Assembly (NCBI RefSeq): GCF_027923225.1
Contig: NZ_BSDI01000014.1
Coordinates: 69,598 to 133,597 of the forward strand
Source: Phytohabitans aurantiacus
GTDB lineage: Bacteria; Actinomycetota; Actinomycetes; Mycobacteriales; Micromonosporaceae
Direction: 5' to 3'
DNA length: 64,000 nt
Below, one piece after another: positions 41,438-49,874 of this stretch. Each line of letters begins with the position of its first letter. Within the stretch, counting starts at the first letter, position 1. The notes beneath the pieces were generated by a model. It was given only the letters and a program-made list of their open reading frames with translations. It searched no databases and was not told where the DNA came from. A program made the translations under genes and the position numbers.

Positions 41438-42274
41438 ATGGTCACTATACCGTCGACACCCCCGCCGGAACCGCACCTGCACCGTCGCATCGCGGAGTCG
41501 TTCGGGATCGACCCCGAACGGTACGACCGGAACCGGGCGCCCTACCCGCGGGCCATGATCGAGCGGATCGTGGCCGCCAGTCCTGGTGCGGAGTTCCTCG
41601 ACGTGGGCTGCGGCACCGGCATCGAAGCCCGCCAGTTCGTAGCCGCCGGCCGCACGGTCCTTGGCGTCGAGGCCGACCCGCGGATGGCCGGCTTCGCGCG
41701 GGGGACCGGCATCGAGGTCGAGATCGCGACCTTCGAGGCGTGGGACCCGGCCGGGCGCACCTTCGACGCGGTCGTCTCCGGTACGGCCTGGCACTGGGTC
41801 GACCCGGTCGCCGGCGCGGCGAAGGCGGCGCGGATCCTGCGGCCCGGTGGCGTGCTGGCGCCCTTCGGGCACGTGTACGAGCTGCCATCCACCGTTGCCG
41901 AGGCCCTCGCCGCGGCGTACCGGCGCGTGGCCCCTGACTCGCCGATCAGCTTCGCCGGCCGATCGGCGGGCTCGATCCTGGACGGGTATCAGGCGCTGTA
42001 CGCCAGGGCCGCCGACGGGATCCGCGAGGCGGGCGGGTTCGGCGAGCCCGAGCTGTGGCGGTACGACTGGGACCGCTCGTACACCCGCGAGGAGCTCCTG
42101 GAGCTGGTGCCGACCTCGGGTGGCCTCACCAGCCTGCCACCGGACCAGGTAGCGGAGGTGTTGGCGGCCGTGAGCACGGCGGTCGACCAGCTTGGCGGCG
42201 CCGTCACGCTGCGGTACGCCACCTGGGGCCTGACCGCTGTCCGGACCGGTCAGTCTTGGCGTCCGGCCGCGTAG
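41438..42274 (+). CDS. SAM-dependent methyltransferase (class I)
   Basis: This 278-aa enzyme has SAM-binding motif I FLDVGCGTGIEARQF, the acidic motif II end LGVEADPRM, and motif III ARILRPGGVLAPFG. WHWVDP is typical of the methyltransferase type 11 group. The substrate is unknown. No ribosome binding site can fit in the 18-bp gap from the divergent TetR start, so the transcript may be leaderless. Its 3' end overlaps the convergent gene at 42250. Confidence 0.9.
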   Translation: MVTIPSTPPPEPHLHRRIAESFGIDPERYDRNRAPYPRAMIERIVAASPGAEFLDVGCGTGIEARQFVAAGRTVLGVEADPRMAGFARGTGIEVEIATFEAWDPAGRTFDAVVSGTAWHWVDPVAGAAKAARILRPGGVLAPFGHVYELPSTVAEALAAAYRRVAPDSPISFAGRSAGSILDGYQALYARAADGIREAGGFGEPELWRYDWDRSYTREELLELVPTSGGLTSLPPDQVAEVLAAVSTAVDQLGGAVTLRYATWGLTAVRTGQSWRPAA

Positions 42275-42774
42275 CTTCCGTCTGCGGCGGTGGTGGTGAG
42301 CAGGCCGTCGATTCGCCGCTGCCATTCCGGCCGGTCGATCACCTCGGTCTGGCCGCGGAGCCGGTCGAGAAGCGCCAGCCAGGCGCGGTCCTCGCGCCGC
42401 TGCTCCGGGTCGGGCCTGGCCCAGAACAGTGTCGCGGACTCGTAGGGTCCACCGCCCATGATCGAGTGTGGCCCTGTGGAGTCGGGGTGCGGCGCGAACA
42501 CCTCGGGGACAGCCTGCTTGATCCGCGCCCATTCGGCGTCGGTCCACGGCCCCAGGCCGACGGCGTCCTGGATGATCAACCGCGCGCGACCCCAGATGGC
42601 CTGGCGCAGGATGTCCACCATCTTCCAGGCCCGGTGTTCGCGCCGGCCGTGGGGCGAGCCGTACAGGGTCCACATCCACAGCTTGACCGGCTTGTCACGG
42701 TCGCGGACGTGGACGACGAAGCGGTCGTCGAGGCGGGATTCGCTCTCGGTGAAGACCGGTTGGTGGTAACTCAC
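42250..42774 (-). CDS. Conserved hypothetical protein with possible lost N-terminus
   Basis: This 174-aa frame opens VSYHQPVFTESESRLDDRF and contains LWMWTLYGSPHGRREHRAWKMVD. I recognise no family. The reading frame continues upstream as KPWPRDEQRRTWCGECQQ, with strongly coding third positions and a CxxC zinc-ribbon-like motif. It then meets a stop with no ATG, GTG or TTG available. Either a frameshift just upstream (GTGACCGTTAGCG) removed the true start, or the sequence has an error there. The listed GTG at 42774 is therefore only the first usable start. Confidence 0.6.
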   Translation of the reverse strand: MSYHQPVFTESESRLDDRFVVHVRDRDKPVKLWMWTLYGSPHGRREHRAWKMVDILRQAIWGRARLIIQDAVGLGPWTDAEWARIKQAVPEVFAPHPDSTGPHSIMGGGPYESATLFWARPDPEQRREDRAWLALLDRLRGQTEVIDRPEWQRRIDGLLTTTAADGSYAAGRQD

Positions 42775-42999
42775 CTGTTGGCACTCGCCGCACCAGGTGC
42801 GGCGCTGCTCGTCGCGCGGCCAGGGTTTCGCTAACGGTCACCCCGATTCCCTCCGGCGTCGCTCCGCGGCCACCATTCTGCCTTTCGGCGCCAGCCCTTC
42901 CGGCAGGCGATCCGAGTGATGCGCTAACGATGCAGGTTCGATGAAGGCCGGATCACAGACTCGATCGGGGCGTCCGTCCACGCCCGATGGGAGTGAGTC

Positions 43000-43899
43000 A
43001 TGACCGACCAACGCACGTCCACCCGGCGGCGTCGCACCTGGGTAGCGGCCCTGGCCGCCGCGCTGCTCGGGGCCACGCTCGTAGCCGTCGTAACGCCGGC
43101 CGCGCACGCGGTCTCCGGCCTGAACCTCGTGAACACCGAGAGCCCGCAGACCGGGTCCCAGAACACCAAGACCGCCGTCGCCACCTGTACCGGAAACGAC
43201 AAGCTGTTCGGTACGGGCTTCGACGTGATCAACGGCCTCGGCAAGGTCGCCGTGAACGCCGTCCGGCCGAGCGCCGATCTCAAGTCGCTGACCGTGGTGG
43301 CTTCCGAGACCGACGCGGGCATCACCACGTCGTGGCGCCTGGCCGCCCACGCGATCTGCGGACCTCCGGTCGCCAACATGCGTCCCGAGGTCGAGACCGA
43401 GCCGTCGGGTCCGGGCGCGGAGAAGACCGGCGAGACCGACTGCGGGAACAACGGGCAGGTGTACGGCGGCGGGTTCGAGTTCAACGGCGGGCTCGGCGAG
43501 GTGCTGCTCACCCGGATGTTCATCACGCTCGGGTTCAGCGGCAGCGTGTCGTTGCGGGCGAACGTCGACGACGACCTCAGCCGGAGCTGGAGCGTCACCA
43601 CGTACGCCATCTGCGGTCAGAACTCGGCCGGCCTGTTCCGCAACTTCACCCAGAACCCGGTGTCCGACTCGAACAGCCCGAAGGACGAGACCGCCACCTG
43701 CGGAAACGACAACCTGAACGACATACACGGCACCGGCGTGCAGCTACCGGCCCAACCGGTCAACCAGAGCAGCGACATCGTCATCGAGAAGATGAAGCTG
43801 ACCGCCGCTCTCGCCACTGTCGAACTGCGGGCCAGGGAGAACGACAGCACCAGCGCGAACTGGTCCGTCCAGGGCCACGTGATCTGCGGACCTCACTGA
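43000..43899 (+). CDS. Secreted protein with three internal repeats
   Basis: This 299-aa protein has a twin-arginine-like basic start RRRRTW, a hydrophobic stretch and a signal cleavage site near AHA (residue 37). The mature part consists of three ~85-residue repeats, each with a Cys-containing strand (VATCTGNDKL, TDCGNNGQV, ATCGNDNLN), a GTGF/GGGF/GTGV turn and an ending HAICG, YAICG or HVICG. Each repeat probably closes one disulfide between its two cysteines. The function is unknown, perhaps surface adhesion or matrix. AGTGAGTC precedes the ATG. Confidence 0.82.
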   Translation: MTDQRTSTRRRRTWVAALAAALLGATLVAVVTPAAHAVSGLNLVNTESPQTGSQNTKTAVATCTGNDKLFGTGFDVINGLGKVAVNAVRPSADLKSLTVVASETDAGITTSWRLAAHAICGPPVANMRPEVETEPSGPGAEKTGETDCGNNGQVYGGGFEFNGGLGEVLLTRMFITLGFSGSVSLRANVDDDLSRSWSVTTYAICGQNSAGLFRNFTQNPVSDSNSPKDETATCGNDNLNDIHGTGVQLPAQPVNQSSDIVIEKMKLTAALATVELRARENDSTSANWSVQGHVICGPH

Positions 43900-43971
43900 T
43901 TGACAGTCGCGGCGGTGGCATCCACGATGGTCGAACTCGGCTGCCGTGTGCCGCAGACGAAAGGAACCGGG

Positions 43972-46401
43972 ATGTCTTCCTCCTCCCTACCGGGACGGCG
44001 GAGAGGTCTCGTCGTGGCCACCGCCGCGACCGCCGCCTTTCTGCTCCTTGCCGCTCCGCCCACCACCGTGACCGCCGCCCCCGACCAGGCTCCCGCCACC
44101 CTCGAACGGATCTCCTACGAGGAGGCCAGCGTCGTGGAGGTGACGGTCGCCGACCGGGCTGAGCTCGACAGGCTCGTCGCGACCGGCGTCGACCTCGATC
44201 ACCACGTCTCCCACACCGAAGCCGGCATCGTGGTCCACGCCGTGGTCACCCCGAACGAGGTCGACGGCCTCAAGGCCCTCGGCTACCGGGTCGGGCGGAC
44301 CATCTTCGCGCCGAATGACAGCGAGGCCCGGATCGCCGAGCGCGACGCCACCATCGCCGGGCACAAGGCGGAGAACCAGGCGTTCACCGCCAGCCTGGCC
44401 CGGAGCGCGACCGTCTCCGACGTCAAGATCATTCGCGCCGACTACTACACGTCCGGGGACAGCCAGGTCCTCTCCGTCGAGGCGAAATGGGCCCAGGGCC
44501 AGACCTCGACCAGCACGCTGACCGTGTCGCGGGACAGCGGTCCGGGCACGGCGATGGGCTCCGGCGGCACCCAGGCCATCTCCCGGTTCGTCGACGCCGG
44601 CGTGTACCTGTACCACCGCGGCGCCGCCACCGTCACCGCCCGGCCCGACAGGATCCAGATCACAAGCCCCACCGGTGACGTCGCGGTCGCACAGGTCAAG
44701 CAGTGGCTGCCGATCCCCGACGAGTCGCCGGAGGGTCCGGGCTACCAGAAGGACTTCGTCACCAGCTACCTGACGCCCACCGAGCTGTACGACCGGATCA
44801 AGCGGCTGGCCGCGGAGTACCCGCAACTGGCCGAGGTCGTCGAGCTGCCGTACAAGACGAACGGCTACCGGCGCAAGGCGCAGGTCGTGCTCGGCTCCGC
44901 CGCCGCCAACCGGGTCGCGGTCGACTCGCTGGCCTGGGGCCACGAGGGCGGCAACGACGTCACCGTCGAGCTGGCCAACCCGGGCGCCGCCGACCAGCCG
45001 CTGGCCGCCACCGTCACCGGCAAGGCCGTGCGGGTGAGCCTCGCGACCGACGCCGCTGGCGGCATCACCAGCACCGCGGCCCAGGTCGCCGCGGTCATCA
45101 ACGGGGCGGCGGGCAGCCTGGTCAAGGCGTACACGTATCGGGGGAGCGCCGGCGACGGCGTGGTCACGCCAGTCGCGGCGACGCCGCTGACCGACAACCT
45201 GAAGGCGCCGGCGGGCGTCTCTCGCGAGCCCCATCCGGTGTATGCGCTGCGGATCGGCAAGTTCCGCGACGGTTCGCGCACGGGCGTGCTCGCCTACGCG
45301 CAGGAACACGCCCGGGAATGGGTGCCCCCGTTGGTGACGATCGAGACCGCCGAGCGGCTGCTGCGCAACCAGAAGCACGACCCCAAGACCCAGGAACTGT
45401 TGCGCACGCTCGACATCTGGATCGCCCCGTCGATCAACCCCGACGGCGGGCACTACTCGTTCTACGACTTCAACTCCCAGCGCCGGAACATGACCAACCA
45501 CTGCGCGGCCGGCGGCGCGACCGACGCGCTGGCCCGCAACTCGTGGGGCGTGGACAACAACCGCAACTACACCGAGTACAGCCTCTTCGACGGGTACTCG
45601 GGCGCCTCGACGAGCTGCACCAGCGACACCTTCGCCGGCCCCAGCGAGCTGTCCGAGCCGGAGAACAAGAACCTGAACTGGCTTGCGAGCCGCCCCAACA
45701 TCAAGTTTTCGATGAACCTGCACTCCTCCGGCAACTACTTCATGTGGTCGCCGGGCGCCTACAGCCTGCCGGACCGGATCTCCGCACCGCGCCCCACCCT
45801 GGCCGAGGAGTCGTTCTTCTGGGGCGCGTCCTCGCGGATCCTGGCCGAGATCAAGCGGCACCGGAACATGGCGGTCACCCCGGCGCGCACCGGCCCGATC
45901 TCCGACGTGCTCTACTCAGCGGCCGGCAACTCCGGTGACATGCTCTGGTACAAGTACGGCATCTACGCCTGGAACTTCGAGGTCGGCACCTCATTCCAGC
46001 CGGCCTGGGACGAGGCGCACCAGCAAACCCTGGAATATGCCAACGGCCTCGTGGAGCTTCTGCGGGTCGCCCGCACATACGACAAGGACAAGCAGCGCCC
46101 CACCAGTTCGCTGGTCGTCGCGCCGAGCCCGACTGAGGGCATGGTCGAGGTGAAGTTCGACGTGAGCGAACCGGCCGCCGTGTTCTACACCCTGGACGGC
46201 GCCAAACCGACGTTCGCCTCGACCCTGTACGCCTCGGCGGGCATCCGGGAAGCGGGCGAGACGCTCACCGTGCCGTACGGCACGAAGGTCTTCTGGTTCT
46301 CGGTCGACGCCGCCGGCAACATCGAGAACAACTACCGGCCCGACACCGACGCCAAGAACTGGAACCGCGCGTTCGCGGTCGTCTCCGACACCGGACCGTA
46401 A
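43972..46401 (+). CDS. Secreted M14-family zinc carboxypeptidase
   Basis: This 809-aa exported protein has a signal peptide (about 1-36), an N-terminal prodomain-like region (to about 250), a carboxypeptidase domain and a C-terminal chitobiase-like FN3 domain (VFYTLDGAKPTFASTLY). Zinc ligands are H446 and E449 in EHAREW and H584 in MNLHSSGNYF. The catalytic Glu is E670 in YAWNFEVG. Substrate-binding NRNYTEYS is present. The enzyme probably trims C-terminal residues from extracellular peptides. GGAACCGGG precedes the ATG. A strong terminator follows. Confidence 0.93.
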   Translation: MSSSSLPGRRRGLVVATAATAAFLLLAAPPTTVTAAPDQAPATLERISYEEASVVEVTVADRAELDRLVATGVDLDHHVSHTEAGIVVHAVVTPNEVDGLKALGYRVGRTIFAPNDSEARIAERDATIAGHKAENQAFTASLARSATVSDVKIIRADYYTSGDSQVLSVEAKWAQGQTSTSTLTVSRDSGPGTAMGSGGTQAISRFVDAGVYLYHRGAATVTARPDRIQITSPTGDVAVAQVKQWLPIPDESPEGPGYQKDFVTSYLTPTELYDRIKRLAAEYPQLAEVVELPYKTNGYRRKAQVVLGSAAANRVAVDSLAWGHEGGNDVTVELANPGAADQPLAATVTGKAVRVSLATDAAGGITSTAAQVAAVINGAAGSLVKAYTYRGSAGDGVVTPVAATPLTDNLKAPAGVSREPHPVYALRIGKFRDGSRTGVLAYAQEHAREWVPPLVTIETAERLLRNQKHDPKTQELLRTLDIWIAPSINPDGGHYSFYDFNSQRRNMTNHCAAGGATDALARNSWGVDNNRNYTEYSLFDGYSGASTSCTSDTFAGPSELSEPENKNLNWLASRPNIKFSMNLHSSGNYFMWSPGAYSLPDRISAPRPTLAEESFFWGASSRILAEIKRHRNMAVTPARTGPISDVLYSAAGNSGDMLWYKYGIYAWNFEVGTSFQPAWDEAHQQTLEYANGLVELLRVARTYDKDKQRPTSSLVVAPSPTEGMVEVKFDVSEPAAVFYTLDGAKPTFASTLYASAGIREAGETLTVPYGTKVFWFSVDAAGNIENNYRPDTDAKNWNRAFAVVSDTGP

Positions 46402-46410
46402 ATCTTTTCC

Positions 46411-46449
46411 GGCGGCCGGCCGCGGTTCACAGGGCCGCGGCCGGCCGCC
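46411..46449 (+). terminator. Strong GC hairpin after the M14 gene
   Basis: GGCGGCCGGCCGCGG (46411-46425) and CCGCGGCCGGCCGCC (46435-46449) form a perfect 15-bp stem with a nine-base loop, ten bases after the stop codon. This is a typical actinobacterial intrinsic terminator without a U tract. Confidence 0.85.
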
Positions 46450-46473
46450 CGGAGGGTCTATGCTTCGGCGTCT

Positions 46474-46992
46474 GTGACCACTGAAACCGTCTTCAGCTTC
46501 ACGGCGCAGTTTTCGCGGAAGCTGCTCGTTGCCTCTCTCAAGCCGTTGCTCCGCGCCCAGCTCGTGGGTTTGCGGATCATTGGTGTGGTGCTCGTGACGC
46601 TTGGGCTGCTGATCCGGTCCGTTGATGGCGCCCCGCTGGTGTCGCTGCTCGCGGTGGTGCTCGGCGCGCTGTGCGTCCTGGTCATTCCGTCCCTCACCGT
46701 CCGGTCGGTGGCCGGCAAGATTGAGGAGCTGTGCTGCCGGCCAAGCGAGTACCGGATCGACGCGCAGGGTGTCTATGTCGGTAACGACCTGGTCGAGACC
46801 CTGTACCGGTGGGCGGCCCTGAAGAGCCTCGACGAGATGCCGCGCCTGCTGGTGGCGCGTGCGGTTGGCAGTGGAATGGTGGCCATCCCGCTGGTCGGCC
46901 TGCCGGACGAGACGGTCGCACAGCTCGTCGCCTACGTCCGGGAGCACATCGCCGGAGAACCCGCTGGGCAAGCCTCGCCGTCAGGTTCATGA
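46474..46992 (+). CDS. YcxB-like membrane protein
   Basis: This 172-aa protein has two adjacent membrane helices (about 30-47 and 53-72, VGLRIIGVVLVTLGLLI and VSLLAVVLGALCVLVI) followed by a cytoplasmic region with EYRIDAQGVYV, LYRWAALKSLDE and IPLVGLPDE. The arrangement resembles the YcxB-like family of unknown function. The start is the GTG at 46474, 25 bases after the terminator hairpin. Confidence 0.7.
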   Translation: MTTETVFSFTAQFSRKLLVASLKPLLRAQLVGLRIIGVVLVTLGLLIRSVDGAPLVSLLAVVLGALCVLVIPSLTVRSVAGKIEELCCRPSEYRIDAQGVYVGNDLVETLYRWAALKSLDEMPRLLVARAVGSGMVAIPLVGLPDETVAQLVAYVREHIAGEPAGQASPSGS

Positions 46993-47030
46993 CCAGGATT
47001 TGAGCGGCATCGACCGCGAAATAATCCTAC

Positions 47031-47058
47031 TTGACATGTAGGAGTTATGGGTTAATGC
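47031..47058 (+). promoter_or_regulatory. Promoter of the sulfur operon
   Basis: TTGACA (47031-47036) and TAATGC (47053-47058), spaced 16 bp apart, look like a sigma-70 promoter. The expected start point falls at about 47065, on or next to the ATG of the small leader peptide gene, so the transcript would be leaderless. CCTAC and GTAGG flank the -35 as a short inverted repeat. Confidence 0.6.
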
Positions 47059-47065
47059 TGGAGGC

Positions 47066-47161
47066 ATGACCAGCCAGGCCCTTCCGCTCGACGGCATCGC
47101 GATCGCGGTGTCGCGGGGGTGCTGTCGTGGCTGGACCGCCGCGTGCGGCTGCTGCCGCTGA
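47066..47161 (+). CDS. Polycysteine leader peptide of the sulfur operon
   Basis: This 31-codon frame, MTSQALPLDGIAIAVSRG followed by CCRGWTAACGCCR, has five cysteine codons in its last 13 positions. It starts where a leaderless transcript would begin and lies about 100 bp ahead of sulfonate uptake genes. Leaderless polycysteine leader peptides that sense cysteine-tRNA supply through ribosome stalling are known from mycobacteria. The same logic fits here: stalling at the cysteines when sulfur is short would change downstream RNA folding. The function is inferred from position and composition. Confidence 0.6.
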   Translation: MTSQALPLDGIAIAVSRGCCRGWTAACGCCR

Positions 47162-47192
47162 GCGCGTCCCTGTCTTCTTCTCACCTGGTGCC

Positions 47193-47247
47193 GCCGGTTC
47201 AACGACGACCGGCCGCCGTTTCGTGGCCATCGCGAGAGAGTTGAACC
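47193..47247 (+). promoter_or_regulatory. Candidate attenuator with alternative hairpins
   Basis: GCCGGT (47193-47198) can pair with ACCGGC (47208-47213). Alternatively GGTTCAAC (47196-47203) can pair perfectly with GTTGAACC (47240-47247). The two pairings share bases 47196-47198 and so exclude each other. The second hairpin ends about ten bases before the AAAGGAG ribosome binding site of the first structural gene. Confidence 0.5.
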
Positions 47248-47266
47248 GATCCACAAAGGAGCGTCT

Positions 47267-48328
47267 GTGAAGTCGCCATACGTCCTGGACCGCCGAGCGT
47301 TCCTGTCCGTCGTCGCCGGCGCGGTCGCGCTGGGTGTGACCGCCTGCGCGGGCGACGACGAGCCGGATGTCGCGCTCGCCTCCGCACCGCTCGCGGAGTC
47401 GGTGCCGAAGGGTACCAAGCTCGTCATCGGCGACAAGGAGCACCAGAAGGCGATCGAGTTCTCCGGCCTGGCCGACTCGTTCACGTTCGAGGTGGAGTTC
47501 GCCAACCTCAGCGGTGGCCCGCAAACCCTCGAGGCGTTCCGCGCCAAGGCGCTGGACATCGGAGCGGTGGCCGACATCCCGCCGATCCACTCGCACTGGA
47601 CCGGTATCCCCACGAAGATCGTGGCGTCGAGGTTCCGCCAGGACCCGCTGAACCACGCCATCTACCGGCTCGGCGTCGCACCTGGTGTGGCGGTGGGCGC
47701 GCTGGCCGACATCCGCGGCAAGAAGGTCGCCTACAGCCCCGGGCAGGCCCAAGGCGCGCTGGTACTGCGAGTGCTGCACAAGGCCGGACTGTCCAAAGAC
47801 GACGTCGAACTGGTGGAGCTGCCGAGCACCGGCGACGTGTACGTGACCGCGCTGGCCAGCCGCCAGGTCGAGGTGGCACCGATCGGCGGCGTACAGGTCA
47901 AGCGGTACGAGACGAAGTACGGCACGGACGGCGCCACGACGATCGCGCACGGGCTGCGGGACGACCCGGGTCACCTGTACGCGCCGGTGACGGTGCTGGC
48001 CGACCCGGGGAAGGCGGCGGCGATCCGCGAGTACGTGGGGGTGTGGGCGCGGGCCTGGCGCTGGCGCGAGGCCCACCCCGACGAGTGGATCGAACGGTAC
48101 TACGTCAAGGACCAGGGCCTCACCACGGAAGACGGCCGATGGCTGGTCGACAACGCCGGCGTGGCCGAGATCCCGGCGAGCTGGACCGACGCCATCGCCC
48201 GGCACCAGGAGACGATCGACCTGCTGGCCAAGGAGACCGGCAACAAGCCGCTGAAGGCCGAGGACCTGTACGACCGGCGCTACGAGTCGGTCGCCGCGGA
48301 CGCGCTCAGCACTGGAGGGACCCAATGA
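47267..48328 (+). CDS. Sulfonate-type ABC substrate-binding lipoprotein
   Basis: This 353-aa periplasmic-type binding protein has an N-terminal signal with lipobox VTAC (Cys27) and a preceding DRRAFL motif. The mature domain contains LVIGDKEHQKAIEFSG, the FRAKALDIGAVADIPP segment and KKVAYSPGQAQG, typical of the SsuA/aliphatic sulfonate family. The GTG start has AAAGGAG upstream. It is the first gene of a six-gene operon for organosulfur uptake and cleavage. The exact ligand (alkanesulfonate, taurine or another) cannot be told. Confidence 0.9.
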   Translation: MKSPYVLDRRAFLSVVAGAVALGVTACAGDDEPDVALASAPLAESVPKGTKLVIGDKEHQKAIEFSGLADSFTFEVEFANLSGGPQTLEAFRAKALDIGAVADIPPIHSHWTGIPTKIVASRFRQDPLNHAIYRLGVAPGVAVGALADIRGKKVAYSPGQAQGALVLRVLHKAGLSKDDVELVELPSTGDVYVTALASRQVEVAPIGGVQVKRYETKYGTDGATTIAHGLRDDPGHLYAPVTVLADPGKAAAIREYVGVWARAWRWREAHPDEWIERYYVKDQGLTTEDGRWLVDNAGVAEIPASWTDAIARHQETIDLLAKETGNKPLKAEDLYDRRYESVAADALSTGGTQ

Positions 48329-49161
48329 CCGCCTCCGTTCTCACCCGGCCGCGGACCGCGGCGACGATACCCAGCCGCAAGCCGAGACGACGGCTGGGCC
48401 TGGGGCGCCCGATCCCGTTCGGCGCCGCGGTCGGACCGGTACTGCTCCTGACACTGTGGACAGTCGGGTCGGCGGTCGGCTGGCTGGATCCCCGTACCCT
48501 GTCCGCGCCCTGGACGGTGGTGACCACCGCCGGTGACCTGATCGCGGATGGCCGGCTGCAGGAGAACCTCACGGTCTCGGCCCGCCGGGCAGGGCTCGGC
48601 CTCGCCATCGGCGTCCTGATCGGTACCGTGCTGGCGCTGGTCGCGGGACTGAGCCGCTGGGGCGAGGCGATCCTGGACGGACCGATCCAGATCAAGCGGG
48701 CCATCCCGGCCCTGGCGCTGATACCGCTGCTGGTGCTGTGGCTCGGCATCGGCGAGCAGATGAAGGTCACCACCATCGCGCTCGGCGTGTTCGTGCCGGT
48801 CTACATCCACACCCACAACGGGTTGCGGAGCATCGACAGCCGGTACGTCGAGTTGGGCGAGTCGCTGCGGCTGCGACCCGCCGAGTTCATCCGCCGGATC
48901 GTGCTGCCCGGTGCGCTGCCGGGCTTCCTGCTCGGCCTGCGTTTCGCGGTGGTGGCGGCCTGGCTGTCCCTGGTGGTCGTCGAGCAGATCAATTCGACCA
49001 GCGGCATCGGATACATGATGGACCTGGCCCGCGAGTACGGCCAGACCGACGTCATCATCGTCGGCCTGGTGCTGTACGGGCTGCTCGGGTTGGTGTCCGA
49101 CGGTGCCGTCCGGCTGGTGCAGAGGAAGGCGCTGTCATGGCGACGCACGCTGGCGGACTGA
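48325..49161 (+). CDS. Sulfonate-type ABC permease (SsuC-like)
   Basis: This 278-aa inner membrane permease has about six helices and the binding-protein-dependent loop ESLRLRPAEFIRRIVLPGALPGFLLGLR (the EAA motif). It also has IGYMMDLAREYGQTDVIIVGLVLYGLLG, characteristic of SsuC/TauC. Its ATG overlaps the SBP stop (ATGA). The ATPase gene starts 25 bases before its end. Confidence 0.93.
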   Translation: MTASVLTRPRTAATIPSRKPRRRLGLGRPIPFGAAVGPVLLLTLWTVGSAVGWLDPRTLSAPWTVVTTAGDLIADGRLQENLTVSARRAGLGLAIGVLIGTVLALVAGLSRWGEAILDGPIQIKRAIPALALIPLLVLWLGIGEQMKVTTIALGVFVPVYIHTHNGLRSIDSRYVELGESLRLRPAEFIRRIVLPGALPGFLLGLRFAVVAAWLSLVVVEQINSTSGIGYMMDLAREYGQTDVIIVGLVLYGLLGLVSDGAVRLVQRKALSWRRTLAD

Positions 49162-49874
49162 CCGCCACCCGCACCGTCCACGTCCAGCGGCTGGTGCGCC
49201 GGTTCGAGAACCGCACCGTCCTGGATGGACTGGACCTGGACGTCGGCGCCGGCGAGTTCGTGGCGCTGCTCGGGCGCAGCGGCTCGGGCAAGAGCACGCT
49301 GCTGCGGGCGCTGGCCGGCCTGGACCGCGACGTGGTGGGCTCCGGCACCGTCGACGTACCGGAGAACTCGTCGGTCGTGTTCCAGGACGCCCGGCTGCTG
49401 CCCTGGCAGCGGGTACTGCCCAACGTGCTCCTCGGACTGCGCGGCACCGACGCGGTGCGGCGTGGTCAGGCGGCGCTGGCCGAGGTCGGCCTCGCCGGGC
49501 GGGAACGGGCCTGGCCCAACGAGCTGTCCGGCGGCGAGCAACAGCGCGTCGCGCTCGCGCGCTCACTGGTCAGCGAGCCCGAGTTGCTGCTCGCCGACGA
49601 GCCGTTCGGCGCCCTCGACGCGCTGACCCGGATCAAGATGCACGGGCTGCTGCGGGAGCTGTGCGCCCGGCACCGGCCGGCGGTACTGCTCGTCACGCAC
49701 GACGTCGACGAGGCCATCACGCTCGCCGACCGGGTCGTGGTGCTGGACGGCGGCCGGATCGCGGTCGAGGTGACCATCGACCTGCCCGCGCCCCGGTCGC
49801 ACCGGCAACCCCAGTTCCTGGCGTACCAGGAGTTGCTGCTGCACGCCCTCGGCGTCGACCAGACGGAAGGATGA
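49137..49874 (+). CDS. Sulfonate-type ABC ATPase (SsuB-like)
   Basis: This 245-aa ATPase has Walker A GRSGSGKST, Q-loop FQDARLLPWQRVLPNV, signature LSGGEQQR, Walker B LLLADEPFGALDA and H-loop VTHD. The LLPWQ segment is characteristic of nitrate/sulfonate/taurine importers. The start at 49137 lies inside the end of the permease gene. The stop overlaps the next start (ATGA, 49871). Confidence 0.94.
   Translation: MATHAGGLTATRTVHVQRLVRRFENRTVLDGLDLDVGAGEFVALLGRSGSGKSTLLRALAGLDRDVVGSGTVDVPENSSVVFQDARLLPWQRVLPNVLLGLRGTDAVRRGQAALAEVGLAGRERAWPNELSGGEQQRVALARSLVSEPELLLADEPFGALDALTRIKMHGLLRELCARHRPAVLLVTHDVDEAITLADRVVVLDGGRIAVEVTIDLPAPRSHRQPQFLAYQELLLHALGVDQTEG

Noticed and set aside
47100..47190. 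Alternative frame GVLSWLDRRVRLLPLSAS as the leader peptide of the sulfur operon
   Set aside because: It resembles other actinobacterial leader peptides in its basic stretch but contains no Cys codons and has no suitable start. The polycysteine frame at the predicted transcript start is favoured.
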